Part shown: piece after piece, positions 1-7,348 of the stretch | How the letters are laid out: each line of letters opens with the position of its first letter | Position numbering within the stretch: position 1 is the first letter of the stretch | IMG/VR virus record: IMGVR_UViG_3300021420_000016 | Coordinates: 62,001-126,000 of that record | DNA length: 64,000 nt | Origin: a virus | Strand: one strand, 5' to 3' | Position numbers and translations under genes: made by a program | The notes under the pieces: generated by a model | Database searches by the model: none | What the model was told of the DNA's origin: nothing | Seen by the model: the letters and a program-made list of their open reading frames with translations, nothing else

Positions 1-219
1 CTCGATGGCTTCATTTTCGGCGGCTTTTGCGTCAGCAAGGGTGCCGTACCAAACGACGGTCTTTCGCGCAACCTCAGGCCACCAGGGCTTCTCTGCAGCG
101 TGCTGATCAAAACGCATCCGGGGGTGATAGGTGCGACCGACGGAGAGCAAGCCGTCGGCGGCATCCCAGAGCCGGTACAACGCCGTGGTGTCGTCGGTGA
201 ACTCCATCGGCTCCGTCAT
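1..219 (-). CDS. GIY-YIG nuclease-like protein, 5' part only
   Basis: The first 73 codons of a minus-strand gene run off the left edge. The N-terminus resembles the GIY-YIG nuclease domain found in many actinomycete regulators and mobile elements: a [12 protein letters not shown] strand, then [15 protein letters not shown], then [15 protein letters not shown] and an alanine-rich helix. The second motif tyrosine (usually YVG) reads SVG here, so catalysis is doubtful. The start is the ATG at 217-219; an in-frame ATG at 205-207 is an alternative. It diverges from parA across the tandem repeats, so it may share their control. Confidence 0.7.
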   Translation of the reverse strand, partial: MTEPMEFTDDTTALYRLWDAADGLLSVGRTYHPRMRFDQHAAEKPWWPEVARKTVVWYGTLADAKAAENEAIE

Positions 220-226
220 GAGGCCC

Positions 227-307
227 CTATCTGCCCTAGCAAGGCTAGCTGTCCTGATGATACTGCTAGGCCTGCCTGTTCTGCTAGAACTATCATGGCT
301 GGATATA
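227..307. repeat. Nine tandem 9-bp repeats, candidate centromere (parS-like)
   Basis: Nine consecutive 9-mers each begin with CT; the clearest are CTGCTAGGC (263), CTGCTAGAA (281) and CTAGCTGTC (245). A further CTATGCTAG lies at 324-332. The block sits directly upstream of parA, where small-ParB systems keep their centromere and autoregulatory operator. Binding by the downstream ribbon-helix-helix-like protein is inferred. Confidence 0.6.
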
Positions 308-388
308 CGCCACACTGTCCAATCTATGCTAGATCTATCAGGTCTGCGGGCTTCCGCAGGTCTGATAGATCGTAGTACACTTCCTCGC

Positions 389-1051
389 ATGGTCCAAGCA
401 CGCCTCCGCGAACCGTATGTCGTGGCCGTCGCCTCCCAGAAGGGGGGAGTAGGCAAGACGACACTGGCCCTCGAACTCGCGGCCGCCGTCGCCGCGTCCT
501 CTGGCCGGGCGCTCCTAGTGGACATTGACCCCCAGCGGTCCGCCGAGGAGATCGTCGCCTCCTCGCGGAACGTGCCGTTCGACTTCGCCGCCGAAGACAA
601 TCCCGGCGTGCTCAAGCAACTGCGCACCATCCGCGACTACGACACGATCATTGTCGACACCCCGGGCAGTCTGGAACTCGCCGCCATCCTCGACGGCGTC
701 CTCGCCTCAGCCACGTTCGCGCTCATCCCGATGGTGCCCGAGCGCGCAGCCGTGCAGCCGACCATCCGCACCGCTCGCATGTGCAAGGATCGCGGCGTGC
801 CTCACCGGGTCGTCATCAACATGGCCGACCCGCTCCGCGGCCAGGGGCCCGTGGACGCGGCATGGCGGCTCCTGGATGAACTGGAGATCCCGCGGATGCG
901 ATCCAAGGTGCGCCGGTACGTGAGCCACAGCCAAGCGCAGCTCGACGGGCAGATGATTACCGAGTACCACGGGGACCGGTCCTGGCAGGCCGCCCTCAGT
1001 GACATCAGGGGGGTTCAGGCCGAAATGCTCCTGGAACTGGGGAGACGATGA
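389..1051 (+). CDS. parA: ParA-family partition ATPase
   Basis: Segregation ATPase of about 220 residues, short like plasmid ParA proteins that lack a DNA-binding N-terminus (type Ib). A deviant Walker A motif (QKGGVGKTT) lies near residue 18, followed by VDIDPQ and the Walker B-like IIVDTPG. The ATG at 389 is chosen because it lies just before the conserved first strand (YVVAVASQ); an in-frame ATG at 131 would translate through the tandem repeats into a sequence unlike ParA. The stop overlaps the next start (ATGATG), so parA and the small parB-like gene are co-translated. It probably pairs with that protein and the upstream repeats to segregate the replicon. Confidence 0.93.
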   Translation: MVQARLREPYVVAVASQKGGVGKTTLALELAAAVAASSGRALLVDIDPQRSAEEIVASSRNVPFDFAAEDNPGVLKQLRTIRDYDTIIVDTPGSLELAAILDGVLASATFALIPMVPERAAVQPTIRTARMCKDRGVPHRVVINMADPLRGQGPVDAAWRLLDELEIPRMRSKVRRYVSHSQAQLDGQMITEYHGDRSWQAALSDIRGVQAEMLLELGRR

Positions 1052-1383
1052 TGGCGCGCAGGGACCTAGCTGCCCTGGTGGGCACGCGCGACCCAGCGCC
1101 GGAGCCCGCCGCTACTCAGCCGCCGCCGGTGCCGTCAGTCATCTCTGCTAGACCTGCGAGGCCTGCCAGAACTGCTAGAGTACCCCGGCCGACTCCGCCG
1201 CCGGCGGATATGACGATGCGCAGTTGGTACATGCCGCGGCGAGCTGCGAGTCGCCTTGCGGAACTCGTGGACGACATCCACTACGGCACCAGGTTGCCCA
1301 AGCACCTGATCATGGCAGCCGCGGTGGACGTCCTGGACCGCCATCGTGAAGAAATCGAAACCGAGGCTAGGGGGCAAGCATGA
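1048..1383 (+). CDS. Small ParB-like centromere-binding protein
   Basis: A 111-residue protein directly overlapping parA. The N-terminal half is a Pro/Ala/Arg-rich linker. The C-terminal half ([20 protein letters not shown], then [14 protein letters not shown]) has the length and pattern of a ribbon-helix-helix DNA-binding domain. Its position after a short ParA is typical of plasmid centromere-binding adaptors. It encodes four more 9-bp repeats of the centromere type within its linker (1145-1180). No canonical ParB N-terminal domain is visible; the function is inferred from context and fold pattern. Confidence 0.7.
   Translation: MMARRDLAALVGTRDPAPEPAATQPPPVPSVISARPARPARTARVPRPTPPPADMTMRSWYMPRRAASRLAELVDDIHYGTRLPKHLIMAAAVDVLDRHREEIETEARGQA
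1145..1180. repeat. Second block of 9-bp partition-type repeats inside the parB-like gene
   Basis: Four tandem 9-mers (CTGCTAGAC, CTGCGAGGC, CTGCCAGAA, CTGCTAGAG) match the consensus of the block upstream of parA. They encode the Ala-Arg-Pro repeats of the linker, so either the protein repeat or DNA binding could maintain them. Confidence 0.55.
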
Positions 1384-1730
1384 GCGCGCCGGCCGTGAGT
1401 AAGTGGTGGTACTTAGACCTCGCCGCCGAGTTCCCCGAACTAGAGATCTACATGGGCGGCTGGAAGTCCGGGCAGGAGAGGGACCTGCTTGAACTCGGAG
1501 ATCGAGTCATGATCGAGGAATCCGGCTGGCTAGCGACATGGGTCTACTCGAAACTGCGTGAACGGGTATGGGCGGGTGTCATCTACATGCTCCGCTCTGT
1601 GCAGGAGCGGGCGCGCGAGAGGGATCCAGACGCACTGGAACTGGATAACATTCCTTCAGACTGGCGCCCCGACCTCGAAGCATGGGAACGAGACCGCAGG
1701 TATCCACTGCTGGCCGGTGATGGCGAATGA
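1380..1730 (+). CDS. Hypothetical protein, 116 aa
   Basis: Soluble, acidic and tryptophan-rich (SKWWYLDLAAEFPELEIYMG near the N-terminus, SDWRPDLEAW near the C-terminus). The ATGA overlap with the parB-like gene places it in the same transcript. I recognise no family. Coding character is supported by overlaps at both ends and normal codon use. Confidence 0.7.
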   Translation: MSAPAVSKWWYLDLAAEFPELEIYMGGWKSGQERDLLELGDRVMIEESGWLATWVYSKLRERVWAGVIYMLRSVQERARERDPDALELDNIPSDWRPDLEAWERDRRYPLLAGDGE

Positions 1731-2074
1731 GCGGCCACCCGACGGTCACCGTCGTGCATCCGGCCGGCGGTGCCGCCGAAATCGATATTCTCATGGCGGG
1801 CCTGATCCGCGAATGCTGGCGGCTCGGCATCGGCACGTCGGAATGCTGTCAGGAAGCAGTGCCTGGCACGGCAGAGATCGGGTTCCTGACCCTTGGCGAC
1901 ATGGAACGCTTCTACGACCTGATCGCCGGCCCCTGCGGCGACAGCCTGTTTTACGCCTGGAGATGGGATCTGTGGGCAGACGCAGGCCTGCGCGGCGAGC
2001 TGCACTTCCCGGCCAGTCAGATCGAGTGGCTGACGGAACGCCTCGCAGCCCAGCAGGCGGTGAAACATGCCTAG
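1727..2074 (+). CDS. Hypothetical protein, 115 aa
   Basis: It overlaps the preceding stop by an ATGA. It contains a cysteine pair in CCQEA and a hydrophobic/aromatic middle (MERFYDLIAG). No membrane segment or known motif is visible. It is part of the tightly packed accessory run downstream of parA. Confidence 0.65.
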   Translation: MSGHPTVTVVHPAGGAAEIDILMAGLIRECWRLGIGTSECCQEAVPGTAEIGFLTLGDMERFYDLIAGPCGDSLFYAWRWDLWADAGLRGELHFPASQIEWLTERLAAQQAVKHA

Positions 2075-2336
2075 GTCTGGCAGGCCACCTGCGAGACGGC
2101 CGGAGTTGACCGCGCGCGGAGTCAAGATGATGCTGACCCGCGACAGGGTTGACTACTCCACGCTGAGGATCACTGATGACCCGGCAGTGTGGACCGACGT
2201 CGAGACCGGGGCCAGCCACACGTCGGTAGTGATCGAGGGACCGGAGGAAGCCCGATGGCAGGCCGCCTGCGTACTGTTCGGCAAGGGCCTGAGCAACGCG
2301 CCCTACTCCGATTACGACATGTGGTCACGGGCATGA
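2067..2336 (+). CDS. Hypothetical protein, 89 aa
   Basis: It starts at an ATG inside the end of the previous gene. The N-terminus is basic (PRSGRPPARRPELTARG); the rest alternates strands and loops. No recognised family. It overlaps the next gene by four bases. Confidence 0.55.
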   Translation: MPRSGRPPARRPELTARGVKMMLTRDRVDYSTLRITDDPAVWTDVETGASHTSVVIEGPEEARWQAACVLFGKGLSNAPYSDYDMWSRA

Positions 2337-2743
2337 GCGCGGCATCATGTGGTTGCCCCGAAGATGACGGCCTAGTCCGCCACCAGAGAGGGCTCTGTAC
2401 CGATCCGGCCGTGGCTAGGCTCGGCTGGTATTTCGAGCCGGCCGAGAGCGCCCCGCAGTGCCCGCCATGGTGCACGAAGGACCACGGGAAAGACTGCGGC
2501 GTGGCCTCCGGTGTGCACTTCACCCAGTTCTCGTGGCCTCGGGATTACGGCGGCCCCTCGGTATCCCTCCATCAAGCCCCTCAAGGCGCGCCGGCGCTCT
2601 ACTTCGCCGGCGTCCGCATCGACCCGCTCGACGCCGGGTTGCTGGCTAGTGCGATGCGGCGACTTGGCCACCCGGATGTCGCTGCGGCCATCGCCGAGAT
2701 GGCCGCCTTGGCCGATGGGTCAGATCGGGGGAGCGAGCAATGA
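2333..2743 (+). CDS. DUF6907-like cysteine-rich protein
   Basis: A 136-residue protein with CPPWCTKDHGKDC at the centre, the signature of the small actinomycete DUF6907-type proteins (CPxWC...H). A further CGCPEDDG lies near the N-terminus. The start is the ATG overlapping the previous stop; an earlier in-frame start would read through the previous gene. The function of the family is unknown; the Cys/His pattern suggests metal binding. Confidence 0.7.
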   Translation: MSAASCGCPEDDGLVRHQRGLCTDPAVARLGWYFEPAESAPQCPPWCTKDHGKDCGVASGVHFTQFSWPRDYGGPSVSLHQAPQGAPALYFAGVRIDPLDAGLLASAMRRLGHPDVAAAIAEMAALADGSDRGSEQ

Positions 2744-3252
2744 GCGCCGCCGAACTTCCTGACCTGCCGATAGAGCACGCGGTGCGCCCCCAGCCGCCGT
2801 GGCGCACCACAGCGCTGCTCACCGAATGCGGCCGCCCCGTCGACTCGGTCACCGTCATCACCCGGGACCAGCTCATCGCCAAGGTCAAGCGCCAAGGGCA
2901 GCAGCGAGCCGCGTTCACGACCTGCATGGTGTGCTGGCACAAGTGCCGCCACAACCACGCCTGGGACGTGGATCCCGTCGGCTGCCTGATGCGCGAGGCG
3001 GCCCGGTACGAGCACGCTTCCAGGCTCCGCATCTATTTCGGCGGCAACGAGCTACGCGACGCTGCCGAGAGCCAGCGGGCCGCTGATGCGAGTCGGTTCC
3101 GCGACGAACTGTTCGCTATCGCTGCCCTGATCGAGGCGCACCGGCCTGAGTTCGATGGATACTGCGAGGGACTGGCCGCAACAGGCAATCTCACTGAGAG
3201 GCGCACAGCCCGCCGGGCGGCGCAGTGGCGCGCGAAGGGAAGCCGGCAGTGA
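2740..3252 (+). CDS. Hypothetical protein with cysteine cluster, 170 aa
   Basis: ATGA overlap with the previous gene. The middle contains CMVCWHKCRHNHAW and a later CLMREAARYEHA, a possible zinc site followed by a long helical C-terminal half rich in Arg/Glu/Ala. No family recognised. Confidence 0.65.
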   Translation: MSAAELPDLPIEHAVRPQPPWRTTALLTECGRPVDSVTVITRDQLIAKVKRQGQQRAAFTTCMVCWHKCRHNHAWDVDPVGCLMREAARYEHASRLRIYFGGNELRDAAESQRAADASRFRDELFAIAALIEAHRPEFDGYCEGLAATGNLTERRTARRAAQWRAKGSRQ

Positions 3253-3593
3253 ATGTCTACTTGGCTGCGAGCTGGTCGCTGAAGAATGAAATGCGGCAGG
3301 TCCGCAAGCTCCTGAACCAAGCAGGGCATCGGGTCACCTCGCGCTGGCTGGATGAGCCTGCAGAGCAGGGCCTGGCCGCACATGATCTCGCGGATGATCA
3401 CGAGATCGGGGCTAGGCACGCGGCGCAGGTTCTGGAAGATATCGATGCGCGACCACTGCCGGGCTGGTACCGGGAGGGCTTCGAGGGCGGCCAGCTCCGG
3501 TGGATCACCGATGAGGTGCACGGACGGGCCGGCATCTGGTTCCGCGAGATCGCGGAGGTTCCCATCGCCGCACAGGAGACTGTCCGTGCCTGA
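3249..3593 (+). CDS. Nucleoside 2-deoxyribosyltransferase-like N-terminus, unmatched C-terminus
   Basis: The GTG start overlaps the previous stop. The first half (NVYLAASWSLKNEMRQVRKL, GHRVTSRWLDEP, HDLADDHEIGARHAAQVLEDID) resembles the small nucleoside 2-deoxyribosyltransferase-like proteins of actinophages and plasmids. These normally continue with an aspartate and a glycine-rich GGRHVEFG stretch. Here the chain changes to an unrelated sequence (RPLPGWYREGFEGGQLRW), so the catalytic half is missing or replaced. The other forward frames give no clean match, so a simple frameshift is not proven. Confidence 0.5.
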   Translation: MNVYLAASWSLKNEMRQVRKLLNQAGHRVTSRWLDEPAEQGLAAHDLADDHEIGARHAAQVLEDIDARPLPGWYREGFEGGQLRWITDEVHGRAGIWFREIAEVPIAAQETVRA

Positions 3594-3819
3594 CGATCAC
3601 CGGGAAACCGAGGAGTGGCAGCCGGGTGGCGAACTGCCTCGCCTTGAGGATGCGACGGAGGGCGATCTGCGTTTGGCTGCGGTCACGCTGGGGCCGCTGG
3701 CCATGTACGGCGGCTTCCTGCGGGCTGTGCTGGCCGGCATCTACGCCGAACGGGCGCATCAGGCGCTCCTGAAGGCAGACCAGGACGCCGTGGCCGACGA
3801 TGACGTGGTTGCACCGTGA
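3586..3819 (+). CDS. Hypothetical protein, 77 aa
   Basis: GTG start eight bases before the preceding stop codon ends. The N-terminus is acidic; a helix then runs through GDLRLAAVTLGPLAMYGGFLRAVLAGIYAERAHQ in sections, with an acidic tail. It is coupled to the next gene by a GTGA overlap. No family recognised. Confidence 0.6.
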   Translation: MPDDHRETEEWQPGGELPRLEDATEGDLRLAAVTLGPLAMYGGFLRAVLAGIYAERAHQALLKADQDAVADDDVVAP

Positions 3820-3944
3820 GCACACTCTTTTTCGCGTTCCTCGGCGGCCTTGCTGGCGTCGCCTGTTTCGCGATCGGCTGGTGGGCGCGGGGGTTTTGGG
3901 ATCAGCGCGGAGGATCCGGTGGGTGGGGACATTCGGGCTTTTAG
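3816..3944 (+). CDS. Small single-pass membrane peptide, 42 aa
   Basis: A GTG start overlaps the previous stop and encodes FFAFLGGLAGVACFAIGWW, one membrane span, then a positively charged GARGFWDQR-type flank and a glycine tail. Too short for most gene finders; supported by translational coupling and the clean membrane helix. Confidence 0.6.
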   Translation: MSTLFFAFLGGLAGVACFAIGWWARGFWDQRGGSGGWGHSGF

Positions 3945-3964
3945 CTTGCATGTAGGAAGGATGC

Positions 3965-4418
3965 ATGGTGGATCAACTGCCGGAGGTGTCCGAGGACGCC
4001 GTTCAGCGGGCAGCCGAGGTGATGCTGCGACAGTACGACCGCCGGTATTCCTCCGGGCATCTCACGTGGCGAGACTTCGCCGATGACGCCCGCGAGATCC
4101 TCACCGTCGCCCTGGCTCCGCCTCCCGGGGAATTGGAGCCGGCCGAGCGACCGGCGTTCGAGGGGGAGGTTCCCGGCGGCTGTGAACTGGTGGCTGTTCC
4201 GGACCCGAACTGGCGGCTGGTGAGCGGGAAGCGCTGCCGGCGCCAGGAGGCTTTCCATCGGGTGTGCGTTAACCCGGCCGTGGCTGAGTTCTGTCGTGCC
4301 CATGGTCATTCATTGGTGGGGGTACTGCCCGGCGCACATGTATGGCCGGTGGGTCGAGAACGGCCGGGTCATGCACTGGACGCTGCGCGAGAAAGGCCCC
4401 AGCCCTCGCGGGGGGTGA
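3965..4418 (+). pseudogene. Frameshifted conserved hypothetical gene
   Basis: The reading frame from ATG 3965 (strong GGAAGG upstream) encodes an acidic N-terminal half, then KRCRRQEAFHRVCVNPAV and RAHGHS. At about 4305-4312 the sensible frame moves by one base: the other frame reads HWWGYCPAHMYGRWVENGRV and MHWTLREKG and stops at 4416-4418. That C-terminus (WWxYCxxHxYGRWxExGxVxHW) recurs in actinomycete hypothetical proteins. Without the shift the frame runs into the TnpB leader to 4456. A true mutation or a single-base sequencing error are both possible. Confidence 0.65.
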
Positions 4419-4462
4419 GGGGCTATCCTGTCATACCTTACGGGCGAAGGAGGTGAGCGGTC

Positions 4463-5983
4463 ATGCCGACCGAGATGCGACTAGCCCAGCGGGCGTTCCG
4501 GTTCGCCCTCGACCCCACCCCCCGGCAAGCCCGCATGTTCGCCTCCCATGCTGGCGGCGCCCGGTTCGCCTACAACTGGGGTAACGCGCAGATCATCGCC
4601 GCACTGGACGCCCGGCAAGCCGAGAAAGATGCAGGTGCCGAGCCGACGGTGAAGACGCCGTCCCATTTTGACCTGTGCAAGGCGTGGACGGCGTGGAAGA
4701 ACGAGCACGCCGCCGATCCCGAGCCCGCCGACGGTGAGCGGCGCACGAACACCGCCTGGGTCGCGGAGAACTTCGTCGGCACCTACCAGGCCGCGCTCCG
4801 GGACGCCGCGAAGGCGTGGTCGGACTTCTTCGCCTCCCGCTCAGGGAAGCGAAAGGGGCGCCGTCTCGGCCGACCCCGGTTCAAGAAGAAGGGCAAGTCC
4901 CGGGACTCGTTCCAGGTGCACGGCGGGACGCTGCGCATGGAGGACGCCGTGCACGTGACGCTGCCGAAGATCGGCACGATCACGGTGATGTCGGACGATT
5001 CCCTGCACCCGGCGATGCGGCGCAGCCGCGCCCGCGCCACCCACCTCGCGCCGCGGCACATGGGCAACCGGCGGCGCGCCCGGACGCTGTGGCGGGCCCT
5101 CCGGCGCGGCGGGGGCGCCCGGCTGATCCGCGGGACCGTCACGCGCGGCGCCGATGGCCTGTGGTGGCTGTCGCTGACCGCCGAAATCCCCCTGCAGGTG
5201 CGCGCGTCCCCGTCCCGCGCCCAGCAGGAGGGGGGGATGATCGGCGCCGACTTTGGGGTGCGCGAGGTCGCCACGTTCTCCAACGGGGTGACGATCCGCA
5301 ACTCGCGCCACCTGGAAGCCGCCCTGGCCGAGCTGCGGGCCGCGCAGAAGGCCCTGTCCCGGTGTCAGAAGGACTCCATGCGCCGCGAAAAGGCCAAAGC
5401 TCGCATTGGCGTAATCCACGCCGACGTGGCCCGGCTCCGCGAAACCGCCCTGCACCGGGCGACGACCGTCCTGGTCCGCCAGCACGACGTGATCGCAATG
5501 GAAGGCTGGGACGTGCAGCAGGTCATGCGCGGCGGCTCCAAGGACGTCCCCCGGCGGATCCGCCGGGACCGGAACCGGGCCCTGGCTGACACCGGGGTCG
5601 GGATGGCCCGGCAGATGCTTTCGTACAAGGGCCCGCAGATGGGTGCCATCGTGATGGTGACCGATCCGCAGGCCAAGACTGGGCGGACGTGCTCAGTGTG
5701 CAGGACGCCAAGAACCACGGCCCTGCCACCGCATCATGAGATGTTCACCAGCGATCAGTGCGGTCACGTCCTAGACCGGCGCCTCAACACGGCGCAGGCC
5801 CTCGCGGGCTGGGCCGCACAGGAGCTATCCAAGCGCGGGCCGGCGCCTGCCGGCCCGTCACGGCCTCGTGGAGGGAACGTAAGGCCTGCCGCTGACCGCA
5901 AGGTTGGCGGTGGGCGGTCCCCGGTGAAGCGAGCAGCCAGCACCCGGCTTGGCCGGGGTGAGCCTGGCACTCCCGGCGGGTAA
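4463..5983 (+). CDS. tnpB: TnpB/OrfB-family RNA-guided nuclease (IS605/IS607 type), probably impaired
   Basis: A 506-residue TnpB with the usual N-terminal helix-turn-helix (FALDPTPRQARMFASHAGGA) and basic middle. RuvC I (IGADFGVREVATFSNG) keeps its Asp, RuvC II (IAMEGWD) its Glu, and RuvC III reads CGHVLDRRLNTAQAL. The zinc ribbon has CSVC, but the third Cys is Ser (FTSDQCGH), and the usual DRD of RuvC III is DRR. The C-terminal GNVRPAADRKVGGGRSP tail is typical of IS TnpB, where the guide RNA overlaps the 3' end. A strong GGAGGTGA ribosome site precedes the ATG. No tnpA or serine transposase is adjacent, so this copy cannot move alone. Confidence 0.9.
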   Translation: MPTEMRLAQRAFRFALDPTPRQARMFASHAGGARFAYNWGNAQIIAALDARQAEKDAGAEPTVKTPSHFDLCKAWTAWKNEHAADPEPADGERRTNTAWVAENFVGTYQAALRDAAKAWSDFFASRSGKRKGRRLGRPRFKKKGKSRDSFQVHGGTLRMEDAVHVTLPKIGTITVMSDDSLHPAMRRSRARATHLAPRHMGNRRRARTLWRALRRGGGARLIRGTVTRGADGLWWLSLTAEIPLQVRASPSRAQQEGGMIGADFGVREVATFSNGVTIRNSRHLEAALAELRAAQKALSRCQKDSMRREKAKARIGVIHADVARLRETALHRATTVLVRQHDVIAMEGWDVQQVMRGGSKDVPRRIRRDRNRALADTGVGMARQMLSYKGPQMGAIVMVTDPQAKTGRTCSVCRTPRTTALPPHHEMFTSDQCGHVLDRRLNTAQALAGWAAQELSKRGPAPAGPSRPRGGNVRPAADRKVGGGRSPVKRAASTRLGRGEPGTPGG

Positions 5984-6017
5984 CTGCTGGGCGTCCCCAC
6001 ACTGCCCGGATCGGGCT

Positions 6018-6064
6018 GCCTAACTCAATAGCGGAATCGCTTACAAACGTACAGGTCAAGAAGT
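6018..6064 (+). promoter_or_regulatory. Candidate CRISPR leader
   Basis: A stretch clearly richer in A/T than its surroundings (AACTCAATAG, TTACAAACGTACA) lies directly before the first repeat. The degenerate repeats are at the opposite end, which places the leader on this side and transcription on the + strand. Confidence 0.45.
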
Positions 6065-6520
6065 GTCCGGTCCGCGAGCGCGGGGGCGACGGGTCTTCAG
6101 CGGGAAGGTGCAGCTCTGCGAGCAGGTCCGGTCCGCGAGCGCGGGGGCGACGGGTGTGGGTACTCTGCGCGGGTTCAGCACAGGTTGTCCGGTTCGCGAG
6201 CGCGGGGGCGACGGGATTACGGTGCGATGGAAGCCGAAACCTTCAACGTCCGGTCCGCGAGCGCGGGGGCGACGGGTGCCCTCTCGCGACAGAGGTCCTC
6301 AGCACAGCGCGTCCGGTCCGCGAGCGCGGGGGCGACGGGGGAGTGCACCCGGAATGGCCCGCGCCAAGCGCGTCCGGTCCGCGAGCGCGGGGGCGACGGG
6401 GCGCCGAACTGCGAATTCGGTAGGGGCGTGTGGTCCGGTCCGCGAGCACGGGGGGGGCGACGGTGCCTCAGTCCAGCGCCGCCGCCGATGAAGCGGGCGG
6501 TCCGGTCCGCGGGCGCGGGG
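6065..6520 (+). CRISPR. Orphan type I-E-like CRISPR array, about seven repeats plus a degenerate terminal one
   Basis: The 29-bp repeat starts GTCCGGTCCGCGAGC and ends GGGGGCGACGGG. Repeats begin at 6065, 6126, 6187, 6248, 6311, 6372, 6433 and 6500. The period is 61 bp with 32-bp spacers, except spacers of 34 and about 36 bp. The repeat holds a CCGC-GAGC-GCGG hairpin in the register of type I-E repeats. Repeat 3 has one change, repeat 7 a G-run insertion, and repeat 8 is broken after GCGGGGG. No complete cas gene is in the window; only a cas1 fragment follows. Confidence 0.93.
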
Positions 6521-6571
6521 GATCCGGAACTTCTTGCCGATCCGGAACTTCATGTGGTTGGGTTGGTAGCC

Positions 6572-6901
6572 ATGCGCGGTGCGGAGCCGACCAAGCCGAT
6601 TGAATTAGCGCGGGTGGCCGACCAGCTCACCTTTCTCTACGTCGAGCACGCCCGGGTGGACCGCGACGTCAATGCCGTGACCGTTCAGCAGGTCTCCGGG
6701 ATCGCTCATGTTCCGGTGGCCACCCTCGCTGCGTTACTACTGGGCCCGGGAACCCGGATCACCCACGCCGCGATCACGCTGCTTGCCGGAAGCGGATGTA
6801 GCGTGCTGTGGGCCGGCGAACAAGGCGTGCGCCTTTATGCGGGTGCGGCTCGGCGTCGTCAAGGGCGGCGGGTCGGCGCTGATGGTGATCGCCGACCATG
6901 A
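6572..6901 (+). pseudogene. cas1: Truncated cas1 (type I-E), N-terminal fragment
   Basis: The first 91 codons match the N-terminal beta domain of type I-E Cas1: ADQLTFLYVEHARVDRDVNA, then HVPVATLAALLLGPGTRITH, then GEQGVRLYA. Identity ends at about 6844, after which the frame reads Arg-rich sequence to a stop at 6901. The catalytic alpha domain, with its Glu/His/Asp metal site, is absent. It lies 50 bp past the trailer end of the CRISPR array. It is a relic of a deleted adaptation module, and another sequence is fused at the breakpoint. Confidence 0.85.
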
Positions 6902-7043
6902 CCGTGAGCAGGGATTCACGGTACTAGCTGCAGGTGAGGACCGGTGGGTTCCCGTCGACTTCGAGGGACTGGCCCTGATGGTCCGGCCGGCCCGGAGCGG
7001 CGCTCCCCCGGCCGTTTCGGATGGCCCTATGCAAGTCCGATAA
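6837..7043 (+). CDS. Hypothetical protein or fragment, 68 aa
   Basis: This frame opens where the cas1 similarity ends and reads RLGVVKGGGSALMVIADHDR, then RWVPVDFEGLALMVRP. It has the texture of real protein but no upstream ribosome site, so it may be the remainder of a gene joined to the cas1 break. Not recognised. Confidence 0.35.
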   Translation: MRVRLGVVKGGGSALMVIADHDREQGFTVLAAGEDRWVPVDFEGLALMVRPARSGAPPAVSDGPMQVR

Positions 7044-7054
7044 TACATGTTATC
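7039..7054. promoter_or_regulatory. Imperfect AT-rich palindrome before the integrase operon
   Basis: GATAATACATGTTATC has matching 5-bp arms and lies 10 bp before the ATG of the small gene upstream of int. Its A/T content stands out. It could be an operator overlapping the promoter. Confidence 0.35.
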
Positions 7055-7063
7055 GTTGGTGTC

Positions 7064-7348
7064 ATGAGTAGCAGATCAGCAGGCCCCAGCGGCGCCTACA
7101 CATCTGGTGATGGCAAGCGGAAATCCTCCATGGGTCACGCCCGTCACGCCTGGACGTGCCCCTGTGGCAAGACCGTCCGGGGCAACGGCGGCCGGGCGTC
7201 TCACCGCCGCGCCTGCGACATCTGGGCTGAGGAAGAACTAGCCCGGCTGAAGCGAATGCTCGCCGATGTTCCAGCCGCACAGTATGAGGTGCGGCGTCAA
7301 TGGGAGGCCCGGCGAGACCACCTGAAGGAAAGGCTTGGCCATGACTGA
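7064..7348 (+). CDS. Small zinc-finger-like protein upstream of the integrase
   Basis: A 94-residue basic protein with WTCPCGKTVRGNGGRASHRR and CDIW, a C-x-C-(n)-H-C pattern like a C2H2-type finger, then a helical Glu/Arg tail (EEELARLKRMLADV). It overlaps the integrase start by 8 bases. The position suggests an accessory DNA-binding protein for integration or excision; this is inference. Confidence 0.65.
   Translation: MSSRSAGPSGAYTSGDGKRKSSMGHARHAWTCPCGKTVRGNGGRASHRRACDIWAEEELARLKRMLADVPAAQYEVRRQWEARRDHLKERLGHD

Noticed and set aside
6063-6491. Arg/Gly-rich open frames across the CRISPR array
   Set aside because: They are translations of the repeats, with no ribosome site and period-61 amino-acid repeats.
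4463-6520. A miniature Cas12 (for example a V-U/Cas12n-like) effector with its own CRISPR array
   Set aside because: The 29/32-bp format and hairpin register of the repeats are type I-E, and a type I-E cas1 fragment adjoins. The protein's C-terminal tail is that of insertion-sequence TnpB, whose guide RNA overlaps its 3' end. The proximity is kept as a finding but not called a Cas12 locus.
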